Made by a program: the position numbers and the translations under genes. Positions 52,918 to 60,254 of a stretch of 64,000 nt of DNA are shown piece by piece. This stretch comes from Granulicella mallensis (lineage in GTDB: Bacteria; Acidobacteriota; Terriglobia; Terriglobales; Acidobacteriaceae): the NCBI RefSeq assembly GCF_014203225.1, contig NZ_JACHIO010000022.1, forward strand, positions 1 to 64,000, read 5' to 3'. Each line of letters begins with the position of its first letter. The first letter of the stretch is position 1. The notes beneath the pieces were generated by a model. That model ran no database searches, was not told the origin of the DNA, and saw only the letters and a list, made by a program, of their open reading frames with translations.

Positions 52918-53568
52918 TTAGCGGGGCCTTGCTGAAGTTGTAGAGTGCCTTCGGTGTTTGTCTATATAGTTCACAAGATCCCCCACGCTTTTTAGAGCCT
53001 GTTTATCACTCGAAGGTATCTGTAGGCCGTATGCTTCCTCGATTTGCATGATGATCTCGGTTTTGTCCAAGGGAGACGCTCCTAGGTCTAAAACCAAGTC
53101 AGAGTCGGGTTTGATCTTAGCTGCGTCTATCTGCAGTTGCTCAACCAGGAGTTGAGTGATTTCATCCTGTGTCGTAGCGACCCTTTTCGGTGCGGTGCCA
53201 GGCTTGCTCGGCGACGGTGTTGAGGTGCCACTGAGTTTCACGCTCGGATTTGGCGCTATCGTGATATTTGATGATTGGGTGTCGCCGGGGTTGGGGGCCA
53301 GGGCGATGGATTGAGGCTTTTCTCGCAAGTCGCGCCAACCCACGATTGCCAGTATGCCGACAAGCACCAACGCACCGATGGTGCGCCAGAATCTAGATCC
53401 TGCATGCAATACACAGAGCAAAACGAAGGCGGCAGCGGACACCGTTAGCATCACGGCCACTACTACGGCGTCGTCTGCTCTAAACGCGGCGAGAGCAATA
53501 CCCGAGCCGATTACGAATAAGAGCCATTCTTTCGGTGTTAGCCGGATACGTTGCTCGTCTTGGGCCAT
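52918..53568 (-). CDS. Membrane-anchored acyl-carrier-protein-like protein lacking the usual Ser
   Basis: 216 residues from ATG 53568 (GGAG just upstream; ATG 53577 is possible). Two or three hydrophobic segments occupy about residues 14-75 (WLLFVIGSGIALAAF, VVVAVMLTVSAAAFVLLCVL, IGALVLVGILAIVGW). A Pro/Ser/Thr-rich linker follows, and then an acyl-carrier-like domain (about 133-210: ITQLLVEQLQIDAAKIKPDS, DLVLDLGASPLDKTEIIMQI). In ACPs the helix-2 start is DSL with the phosphopantetheine on Ser; here it reads SPL, so the attachment Ser is displaced by one residue and replaced by Pro. I do not know this architecture. It is the most distal gene of the tRNA-flanked island. Confidence 0.7.
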   Translation of the reverse strand: MAQDEQRIRLTPKEWLLFVIGSGIALAAFRADDAVVVAVMLTVSAAAFVLLCVLHAGSRFWRTIGALVLVGILAIVGWRDLREKPQSIALAPNPGDTQSSNITIAPNPSVKLSGTSTPSPSKPGTAPKRVATTQDEITQLLVEQLQIDAAKIKPDSDLVLDLGASPLDKTEIIMQIEEAYGLQIPSSDKQALKSVGDLVNYIDKHRRHSTTSARPR

Positions 53569-53784
53569 GCTCTCCATCCTTGTGCTGCACCAACATCCAA
53601 CCGTCAAATGTATGCTCGCTCGACTTGACCTGCCGCCATGCCTAACCGCGCGACGGCGGACCTTCAAGCGGAGCTATCGAAGTATCCGCATTTCCTCGCT
53701 GCCTATGAGCGCGTCATTATGAAGTTGAGCGTATGAGCGGTTCCGAGGTGTCACTATGAGAACTCTAATCATCGCTTGCAAAGC

Positions 53785-54465
53785 CTAGCTCTCTTCGTCG
53801 AGTGGGATCTTAGGTGTTTCTAGCCAGCCGCCCTTTTCATTCACTTCGAAGGCTGATGAGACGAATTCCTGGTTCACAAGGAGCGCTGTTGTTGCGAAAT
53901 AACGCCCATCTTGTGATAGGTAACGAGCTTGAAGCCCGGCTAACGCAACTCTCTGCAAGTCCATGTGAAGGACCACGCTTTCACTAGGGCCTAGAATATT
54001 TTGGTTGAGCGAAATTGCGTCCCGAGTGGTGTCCCGATAATTGAAAACTATATCGAGTGCGACACCTTGTCCGTGATTCGACACGATGTTTTGGAGGGTG
54101 CCGCTCATCGTGGGATGCGGACGCTTGCCGACAACTAACACAGGCCGCATTTCATTGAGAAGTTGAACGCGGATGAGTGCGTTATGTGCTCTTTCGGCTA
54201 AGGCGCTCTCTTCTGTTGCTATGCGTTGTGCGTCTGATACAGATGTAGATGATTTCGCTGCTGCTACCTGCTCGATTGCGGCGTCTGCCTGCATTCTAGC
54301 GGCCAGTGCCTGAGCATTAACCGCGACAAGGGTCTTTGCCAAGACCCACACAGTCAACACACTGAGAACGGAGCCGAGGATTATTCCTAGAGCTGTGGCG
54401 TTCTGACCGTAGGTGAGCCAATGCCACGGATGTTGCAGTTGGTATAGATATGGATGCTGGACCAT
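53785..54465 (-). CDS. Hypothetical membrane protein with coiled coil
   Basis: 226 residues: a transmembrane segment at about 25-47 (LGIILGSVLSVLTVWVLAKT), then a charged Ala/Gln/Glu-rich helix likely to form a coiled coil (about 50-105), then a beta-rich C-terminal domain (RPVLVVGKRP, TLQNIVSNHGQGVALDIVFN, SVVLHMDLQR). The domain type is not recognised. It starts 3 bp after the stop of the small gene upstream (54469), so the two are probably one operon; the next gene downstream is about 220 bp away. Composition is less GC-rich than the surroundings. Confidence 0.7.
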   Translation of the reverse strand: MVQHPYLYQLQHPWHWLTYGQNATALGIILGSVLSVLTVWVLAKTLVAVNAQALAARMQADAAIEQVAAAKSSTSVSDAQRIATEESALAERAHNALIRVQLLNEMRPVLVVGKRPHPTMSGTLQNIVSNHGQGVALDIVFNYRDTTRDAISLNQNILGPSESVVLHMDLQRVALAGLQARYLSQDGRYFATTALLVNQEFVSSAFEVNEKGGWLETPKIPLDEES

Positions 54466-54468
54466 CGT

Positions 54469-54636
54469 TTACTTCTTGATGACAAGAGTGCCGGGATGGG
54501 CTAGGTAGGTAGCGACAGTTTCATTGTTTGCATCCGCAAAAATGATTATGTTGTCTTTAGAAACCCAATGATCGTGCGCTTTGACTTCGAATGGATCACC
54601 GGCACCCGACGGTGGCGTCACCACGTAAGTGTTCAT
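54469..54636 (-). CDS. Small hypothetical protein (55 residues)
   Basis: The ORF from ATG 54636 to TAA 54469 encodes MNTYVVTPPSGAGDPFEVKA and then HDHWVSKDNIIIFADANN, ending PGTLVIKK. AAGGA lies a few nt upstream of the ATG. The sequence is balanced and hydrophilic with beta-strand character, not a random shadow frame, and no competing frame is longer here. It is tightly followed by the coiled-coil membrane protein gene. It lies between that gene and the tRNA-Val. Function unknown. Confidence 0.65.
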   Translation of the reverse strand: MNTYVVTPPSGAGDPFEVKAHDHWVSKDNIIIFADANNETVATYLAHPGTLVIKK

Positions 54637-54746
54637 AGATCCTTCTTCTGATGATTTGATAGGGGCCGGGAGCCTTGCGGTCGTTGATATCCTGCCATAG
54701 ACTTTCGGCTAGGACGGAAACCCGCATAAAACATTGAAAATGAAAA

Positions 54747-54823
<77 letters not shown>

Positions 54824-54874
54824 GCTTTGAGCGAACTTATCTAGTGTAGGACAGAGAAGGGCTGTGCGCCAAAT

Positions 54875-56197
54875 TTAGAGCTTTGGCTCCCAGCCCTTTT
54901 CGTACTCGCGCCGGGTCAGGGCGAGTGCCGCAGGGTCGTTCACGATGTGTCCATTGGCCGGATCGAGCTTCAGGACGCGGTTGGTCTCCCAGGCGTAGTT
55001 TGCCAACTGCAGCATGGTGACAGCTACGTAGCCCTGCGAGACCGGCGAATGCAGCGCCTCGCCCTTCTGGATGGCTGCGATCAGGTTGCCGAAGTGGGCG
55101 TCCGTCATCGAGTCCTTGCCGGTGAGGTCGGAGGAGGAGGTCTTCTGCGTGCTGACCTTGAACTCGTCCGTCTTCTTGCCACCGCCGTTGTAGACCTCGT
55201 AGCCGTCGCGATCCACGATGACCGAGCCGTTGGTTCCCATGATGAGGGCGCCGCGGTCGCGGTCGTAACGCTTCATGGGATTGCAGCAGCGGCCTTCCCA
55301 GGTGATTAGCTTGTCGTCGTACTTCCAGTTGACGGAGAGCGTGTCGTAGAACTGCCAATCGTCCGAGAAGGCATAGCGTCCGCCTGAGGCTTCGACGCTG
55401 TTGGGGAACTCGGCCCCGAGGGCCCAGCGGCAGACATCGACCTCGTGGGTGCCGTTGTTCAGGGTTTCTCCGGTGCCCCAGTGCTTGAACCAGTGCCAGT
55501 TATAGGGCTGGTAGTTGTCGTGATACGGCTTGCGCGGTGCCGGCCCCTGCCAGAGCTCCCAGTCCAGGGTGGAGGGAACCGGAACTTCCTTCCCGACGCC
55601 AATGGACTTGCGGTTGTTCGCATACCAGGCTGAGGCCATGTAGGCCTTGCCGATCAGGCCGTTGTGGATGTCGCCGACGATCTTGATCGTGTGCGGCGAA
55701 GAGCGCTGTTGATTGCCCATCTGGGCATGCTTGCCGTACTTCTTCTGGGCAGCGACGAGAAGTTCGCCCTCGTGCGGGTTGTAGCTGCAGGGCTTCTCCA
55801 CGTAGACGTGCTTGCCGGCTTCGAGGCCGAGGATGGCCATGGGGGCGTGCCAGTGGTCGGGGGTAGCGATGGTAATCGCGTCCACATCCTTGGAGGCGAG
55901 GACTTTACGGAAGTCCTTCGCGGTGGCGGGTGCATAGCCGAGTTCCTTCTGGGTGGCGCCGGCGAATTTATCGAGGATGTTGCTTTCGACGTCGCACACG
56001 TGAGTGATGCGAGAGGTGGCCTGGTTCGCCTTGAGCGCGGAGAGATGAGCATAGGCGCGGCCATTCAGCCCGATGACGGCGAAGTTTACGCGGTCGTTTG
56101 CGCCTGCAATCTGGGCATAGCTTTTCGCCGAGGATGCGACGGCGAGGGTTGCTGCTCCTGCAGCCAGGGTGCCGGTAAATTCACGTCGAGAGATCAC
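54875..56197 (-). CDS. Gfo/Idh/MocA-family oxidoreductase, Tat-exported (1)
   Basis: 440 residues from GTG 56197, which has AAGGAGG four nt upstream. The start MISRREFTGTLAAGAATLAV is a twin-arginine signal. The Rossmann part has VNFAVIGLNGRAYAHL, DAITIATPDHWHAPM and the dinucleotide/catalytic EKPCSYNPHEGE (EKP). The C-terminal half has GTHEVDVCRWALGAEFPN and MKRYDRDRGALIMGTNGSVI. Such exported members probably act on sugars with a tightly bound nicotinamide cofactor. It is divergent from the isomerase-like gene, and the 270-bp region between them should hold both promoters. Confidence 0.9.
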   Translation of the reverse strand: MISRREFTGTLAAGAATLAVASSAKSYAQIAGANDRVNFAVIGLNGRAYAHLSALKANQATSRITHVCDVESNILDKFAGATQKELGYAPATAKDFRKVLASKDVDAITIATPDHWHAPMAILGLEAGKHVYVEKPCSYNPHEGELLVAAQKKYGKHAQMGNQQRSSPHTIKIVGDIHNGLIGKAYMASAWYANNRKSIGVGKEVPVPSTLDWELWQGPAPRKPYHDNYQPYNWHWFKHWGTGETLNNGTHEVDVCRWALGAEFPNSVEASGGRYAFSDDWQFYDTLSVNWKYDDKLITWEGRCCNPMKRYDRDRGALIMGTNGSVIVDRDGYEVYNGGGKKTDEFKVSTQKTSSSDLTGKDSMTDAHFGNLIAAIQKGEALHSPVSQGYVAVTMLQLANYAWETNRVLKLDPANGHIVNDPAALALTRREYEKGWEPKL

Positions 56198-56463
56198 GGT
56201 TCCTCCTTGGAGGGTTCTTTTCGGTTGTCGTTGCGGGCGACGCCGATGTGGCGCGCTGAGATAGAACAAACTTTCTTGCGGGATAACGTTACATCACCGC
56301 CAAGGTCTTTTCAAATTGCGTTCGATATTCAAGCGGTTTTCAAGTAGGAGGCTGGATCGTTTCACCTGTGCACCCCTTCAATCAGTGCTGGAAGACAACT
56401 CATTCTCACCTGTGACAGAATTCTGAGGACTGGTATCGATCCCAGCAATCTGGAGGGAAGTGT

Positions 56464-57447
56464 ATGGCGGTTTCGCGAAGAGAGTTTGTCCTGGGGGTGG
56501 CGGCTGCGGCCGTGTCGACGAAGATGATCGCGCAGAAGACGCAGACGTGCCCCTTTCGTCTTGCGGTGATCAACGATGAGATCGGCACGGACTTCGAGCG
56601 CTCCTGTCATATCGCCGCGCATGATTTTGGACTGAGCTGGATCGAGATTCGCACGCTGTGGGGCAAGAGCCTTACAGATGCAAGCGCGGACCAGGTGGCG
56701 GAGGCGAAGAAGATTCTCGCGAAGTACAACCTGAAGGTCACCGATCTGGCCAGCCCGCTTTTCAAGACGGATCTGCCGGGCGCTCCCAGTTCGAAATCGG
56801 GTACGCCTCACGATACGTTTCACTCCGACGTTCCTTACAAGGAACAGGATGAGTTGCTGGAAAAGCTGATCGATCTGTCGAAGACATTCGGCACCGATCG
56901 CATTCGCTGTTTCGATTTCTGGCGGCTGCAGGACCAGAAGCCGTGGCGTGCGGAGATCAACCGCAAGCTGATCGAGGCTTCAGAGAAGTGCGCGAAGCAT
57001 GATCTGATCCTGCTGTTGGAGAACGAGATGGCTTGCAACACGGGCTCTGGTCCAGAGGCTGCCGCTTTGCTGGCTGCCATTCCGAATAAGAACTTCATGC
57101 TCAACTGGGACCTTGGTAACTCCGGGACCTTCCCCGGCGATGTGCCGTATCCCAATGACTACGAGAAGCTGCCGAAGCACCGCATCGGACATGTCCATTG
57201 CAAGAATGTGAAGCGCACTCCTGGTGGGAAGACTGAGTTCCAATGGCAGCCTGTGGACGTTGGCCTGGTCGACTGGGTCGGTCAGTTCAAGGCGCTGAAG
57301 CGTGACGGATATCACTACGCCGTGAGCCTGGAGACGCATTGGCGTGGGGGGCCCGGAGACACGCCGGACGCCATCGCCGAGTCTTCGACCCGCATCAGCA
57401 TGAAGGGGCTGAAGGATTGTCTGGGCAAGGCTGGGATTAGCTGCTAA
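56464..57447 (+). CDS. Sugar phosphate isomerase/epimerase-like TIM-barrel protein, Tat-exported
   Basis: 327 residues. The N-terminus MAVSRREFVLGVAAAAVSTK is a twin-arginine signal. The rest is a xylose-isomerase-like barrel with the metal ligands in LLLENEMACNTG (Glu), NWDLGNSG (Asp), RIGHVHCKNVKR (His) and AVSLETHWRG (Glu). Because it is exported, its substrate is probably a free sugar or glycoside. It is divergent from oxidoreductase 1 and lies upstream of apbE and oxidoreductase 2 in the same direction. Confidence 0.88.
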   Translation: MAVSRREFVLGVAAAAVSTKMIAQKTQTCPFRLAVINDEIGTDFERSCHIAAHDFGLSWIEIRTLWGKSLTDASADQVAEAKKILAKYNLKVTDLASPLFKTDLPGAPSSKSGTPHDTFHSDVPYKEQDELLEKLIDLSKTFGTDRIRCFDFWRLQDQKPWRAEINRKLIEASEKCAKHDLILLLENEMACNTGSGPEAAALLAAIPNKNFMLNWDLGNSGTFPGDVPYPNDYEKLPKHRIGHVHCKNVKRTPGGKTEFQWQPVDVGLVDWVGQFKALKRDGYHYAVSLETHWRGGPGDTPDAIAESSTRISMKGLKDCLGKAGISC

Positions 57448-57465
57448 GGACTGATTAAGGAACTT

Positions 57466-57642
57466 GCTGTTGTTTTTCGGAGTAGTAGCGGCCTTTAGGC
57501 CGCGGAAACAGGGCACAACTTTTATGGGCTTTAGCCCTGGGCCTTTCGTTGGGCACAGGAAAGAAGCCCAGGGCTAAAGCCCTTTCTTGCGGGGCTTTTA
57601 TTCCGGGGCCTAAAGGCCCCGGCTACTCCGAAAGACAACAGC
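57466..57642. repeat. Nested palindrome (family D)
   Basis: The outer arms (57466-57485 and 57623-57642) are complementary at 19 of 20 positions, and a 17-bp perfect inner pair (GGGCTTTAGCCCTGGGC at 57526-57542, GCCCAGGGCTAAAGCCC at 57566-57582) sits within. Two further hairpins (CGGCCTTTAGGCCG, CCGGGGCCTAAAGGCCCCGG) flank it. The outer end TGTTGTTTTTCGG is like the ends of family C elements. It fills the gap before apbE, and no gene is seen. Confidence 0.85.
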
Positions 57643-57757
57643 AAAAACAGGGGCAACAGCAAAGCCTGAAGTAACAAATTCAAAGGCAACCGCAAACTTA
57701 ATGGCAACCGCAAGTCCATTTCAAATTCAGTGAGGATGAGGTTCGAAGGTCGGCAAG

Positions 57758-58804
57758 ATGCAAGCGATCAAGCGCAAATTCGCGACCACGCTGATGATGG
57801 CGGCTTTTGCTACGACACCCGTGGCGAAAGCCGTTGCGCCTCGGCCTCTTACGCTCTATACGACGACGCACCCAGCCATGGGTACGGAGTTCACGCTGTA
57901 TCTCTACAGCGCGGATGCGGCTGTCGCTGCGGAGACTTCAGAGGAGGTGTTCGATGAGGTGGATCGCGTCGAGCAACTGCTTTCGAACTATCGGGATTCC
58001 AGCGAACTCTCACGCATCAACCAGAATGCGGCTGCGTCGCCTGTAACCACAGACCCGGAGATGCTGGACTTCCTTACGCAGTCGGAGCACTGGAGCAGCG
58101 CCAGCGATGGAGCCTTCGACATCACCGTTGGCCGGCTGATGAAGGCGTGGGGGTTCTATCGCCATAGCGGACGTATTCCTCCCGAGGAAGAACTGCGGCA
58201 GTTGCGGGCGGCAACGGGTTGGGAGAAGGTGCAACTCGATCCCGCTGCGCGCACCGTGCACTTCACTTTGCCTGGGGTGGAACTGGATCCCGGCGGTATC
58301 GGCAAGGGTTTTGCAGTCGATGCGGCGGTGCGCATTTTGCGTGCGCAGCATGTTGTCGCCGCGATGTTTTCGGCCGGTAGCAGCACGCTCTATGCCCTGG
58401 GTGCTCCGCCCCATCTTGCAGGGTGGCGGGTCGTGGTGCCGGGGCCTCTGCCTTCACATGACAGCCTGTCGGTCATCACGCTGCGCGATACTTCGCTCTC
58501 CAGCGCCAACTGCAGCGAGAAGAACTTTACAGTGGCCGGTCATCTTTACTGCCACATCATGGACCCTCGCACGATGCGGCCCGTAGAAGGACGCATTCAG
58601 GTCAGCATCGTCGATCCCTCTGCCACGGCAAGCGATGCGCTCTCGAATGTAATCTTTGTGGAGACGCCCGGGCAGAGTGTAGAGACTCTGAAGAAGTATG
58701 CTCCCGAAGCTCGCGCTCTCATCGTCTCCGGCGATGCGGGGCATCCTCATTGCACGATGTTTCACTGGGGCGTAGCGATCGACTCCAAGCGTTGCTCCCT
58801 CTGA
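57758..58804 (+). CDS. apbE: FAD:protein FMN transferase
   Basis: ApbE attaches FMN covalently to target proteins such as NqrB/C or RnfG in the periplasm. 348 residues with a short basic N-terminus and hydrophobic stretch (FATTLMMAAFATTPVAKAVA) as signal. Motifs are THPAMGTEFTLYLYS, VDRVEQLLSNYRDSSELSRI, WSSASDGAFDITVG, the conserved LDPGGIGKGFAVD (about 172-184), and CHIMDPRTMRPVE. It ends 26 bp before the second oxidoreductase. No flavinylation target is in the window. Confidence 0.93.
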   Translation: MQAIKRKFATTLMMAAFATTPVAKAVAPRPLTLYTTTHPAMGTEFTLYLYSADAAVAAETSEEVFDEVDRVEQLLSNYRDSSELSRINQNAAASPVTTDPEMLDFLTQSEHWSSASDGAFDITVGRLMKAWGFYRHSGRIPPEEELRQLRAATGWEKVQLDPAARTVHFTLPGVELDPGGIGKGFAVDAAVRILRAQHVVAAMFSAGSSTLYALGAPPHLAGWRVVVPGPLPSHDSLSVITLRDTSLSSANCSEKNFTVAGHLYCHIMDPRTMRPVEGRIQVSIVDPSATASDALSNVIFVETPGQSVETLKKYAPEARALIVSGDAGHPHCTMFHWGVAIDSKRCSL

Positions 58805-58830
58805 CAAAATTTATGAATTCAAGGGTATCT

Positions 58831-60060
58831 ATGAACCGTCGAGACTTTCTGCAATCCGCCTCTGCCGCCGCTCTCGCCTCCACGACCATCGCCCGTGCCG
58901 CAACACCGGCGGTCAAGCCGGTTCGCCTCGGTGTCATCGGTGCCGGGAGTCGTGGGCAGGAAGACCTTCGCCAGTTTCTCCGCGTGCCTGGAGTCTCTGT
59001 GGAAGCGATCTGTGACATCTATCCGCCGCGCTACGAGCAGGTGAATCGTCTCGCCGGCAAACAGGTGCCCGCGACGGCGAACCATCATGAGCTTCTGGCT
59101 CGCACCGATCTCGATGCCATCCTGATTGCTTCGCCGGTATCGCTTCATGCGGAGCATGTCATCGCCACCGCGAAGACCGGGCGGGCGATCTATGGCGAGA
59201 AGGCGCTGGGCTTCACGGTCGAGGACAATCACAACATTCTCGCCGAGGTCACGCGCCACAAGGTGCTCTTCCAGATCGGCCACGAGTATCGCTATGCGGC
59301 GTGGGCGCAGGAGGCGATCCGTCGCGTTCATGCAGGAGACATCGGCACGCCGACGCACATCTATGCCTACTGGCACCGCAACGGAGACTGGCGCCGTGCT
59401 GTGCCGCAACCCGACCCGGAAGGGAAGCTTGAGCACCTTATCAACTGGCGTCTGTATCGTGAGACCTCCGGCGGCCTAGGGACGGAGTTGGGTTCGCACC
59501 ACATCGATATGGCGAATTGGGTCTTTGGCGAGCAGCCCCAGAGCGTCATCGGCACCAACAGCATCTGTCGTTATCACGATGGGCGCACGGTCGGCGATAA
59601 TGTGCAGGCTGTCTTCAGCTACTCGCAGGGGCGGCGGCTTGTCTTCTCGTCGATTACCGATAACGCGAAGCAGGGCTGCGAGCTCTGGATCTACGGCACG
59701 GAGGGCAGTGTGCAGATCACGATTGAAGATGCGACCTTCTACTACGAGAAGAAGCGTTCCAATGCGCCTTCGGCGGATAAGGCAGACAGCAAAACAGTTA
59801 TTGAACGTGGTGTCGTGACGGGGGCGTCGTATTCCACGGCAGGCGAGATGCCGTATCGCGGGCCGGGCGAGAAGGTGGTCACAGCTACGTCAGAAGATCC
59901 GACGCTCGCGGCGGTGCGCTCTTTTACCGAGGCTGTTCGTGGGGAACGCGAGATCTTCGCCGATGTGCATTGCGGCTTTCGCGCGGCGATTGCGTGTGCA
60001 GTCGCGCACGATGCGGTGTTCGAAGAGAACAAGATGGCGATTCCCGGTATGAGAGGGTAG
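58831..60060 (+). CDS. Gfo/Idh/MocA-family oxidoreductase, Tat-exported (2)
   Basis: 409 residues starting at ATG 58831 (AAGGG upstream), with MNRRDFLQSASAAALASTTI as twin-arginine signal. Rossmann motif VRLGVIGAGSRGQEDLRQFL, then DLDAILIASPVSLHAEHV. The catalytic EKP reads GEKALGFTVED, that is EKA, a variation from oxidoreductase 1. The C-terminal half has ETSGGLGTELGSHHIDMANW and ELWIYGTEGSVQITIE, as in family members acting on sugars. It follows apbE by 26 bp, so co-transcription is likely. Confidence 0.9.
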   Translation: MNRRDFLQSASAAALASTTIARAATPAVKPVRLGVIGAGSRGQEDLRQFLRVPGVSVEAICDIYPPRYEQVNRLAGKQVPATANHHELLARTDLDAILIASPVSLHAEHVIATAKTGRAIYGEKALGFTVEDNHNILAEVTRHKVLFQIGHEYRYAAWAQEAIRRVHAGDIGTPTHIYAYWHRNGDWRRAVPQPDPEGKLEHLINWRLYRETSGGLGTELGSHHIDMANWVFGEQPQSVIGTNSICRYHDGRTVGDNVQAVFSYSQGRRLVFSSITDNAKQGCELWIYGTEGSVQITIEDATFYYEKKRSNAPSADKADSKTVIERGVVTGASYSTAGEMPYRGPGEKVVTATSEDPTLAAVRSFTEAVRGEREIFADVHCGFRAAIACAVAHDAVFEENKMAIPGMRG

Positions 60061-60070
60061 AGCAGTTTTG

Positions 60071-60245
60071 CTGTTGTTTGTTTTTCGTCGTCATCCTGAG
60101 CGGTACGCGAAGGCCCCCCGCATTGGGCACCACCACGGTATCCCGTAGCAGCAAGCATACAGGCCTGATGGTCGCCCATTATGTTCGTGGCCCTACCCAA
60201 TGCGGGGGTCCTTCGGCTACGCCTCAGGATGACGACGAAAAACAA
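60071..60245. repeat. Family C repeat, inverted pair
   Basis: The left arm (60071-60125, with TGTTGTTTGTTTTTCGTCGT) and right arm (60198-60245) are reverse complements around a 73-bp centre. It lies between the convergent oxidoreductase 2 and GH31 genes. Confidence 0.85.
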
Positions 60246-60254
60246 GATCTGTGT

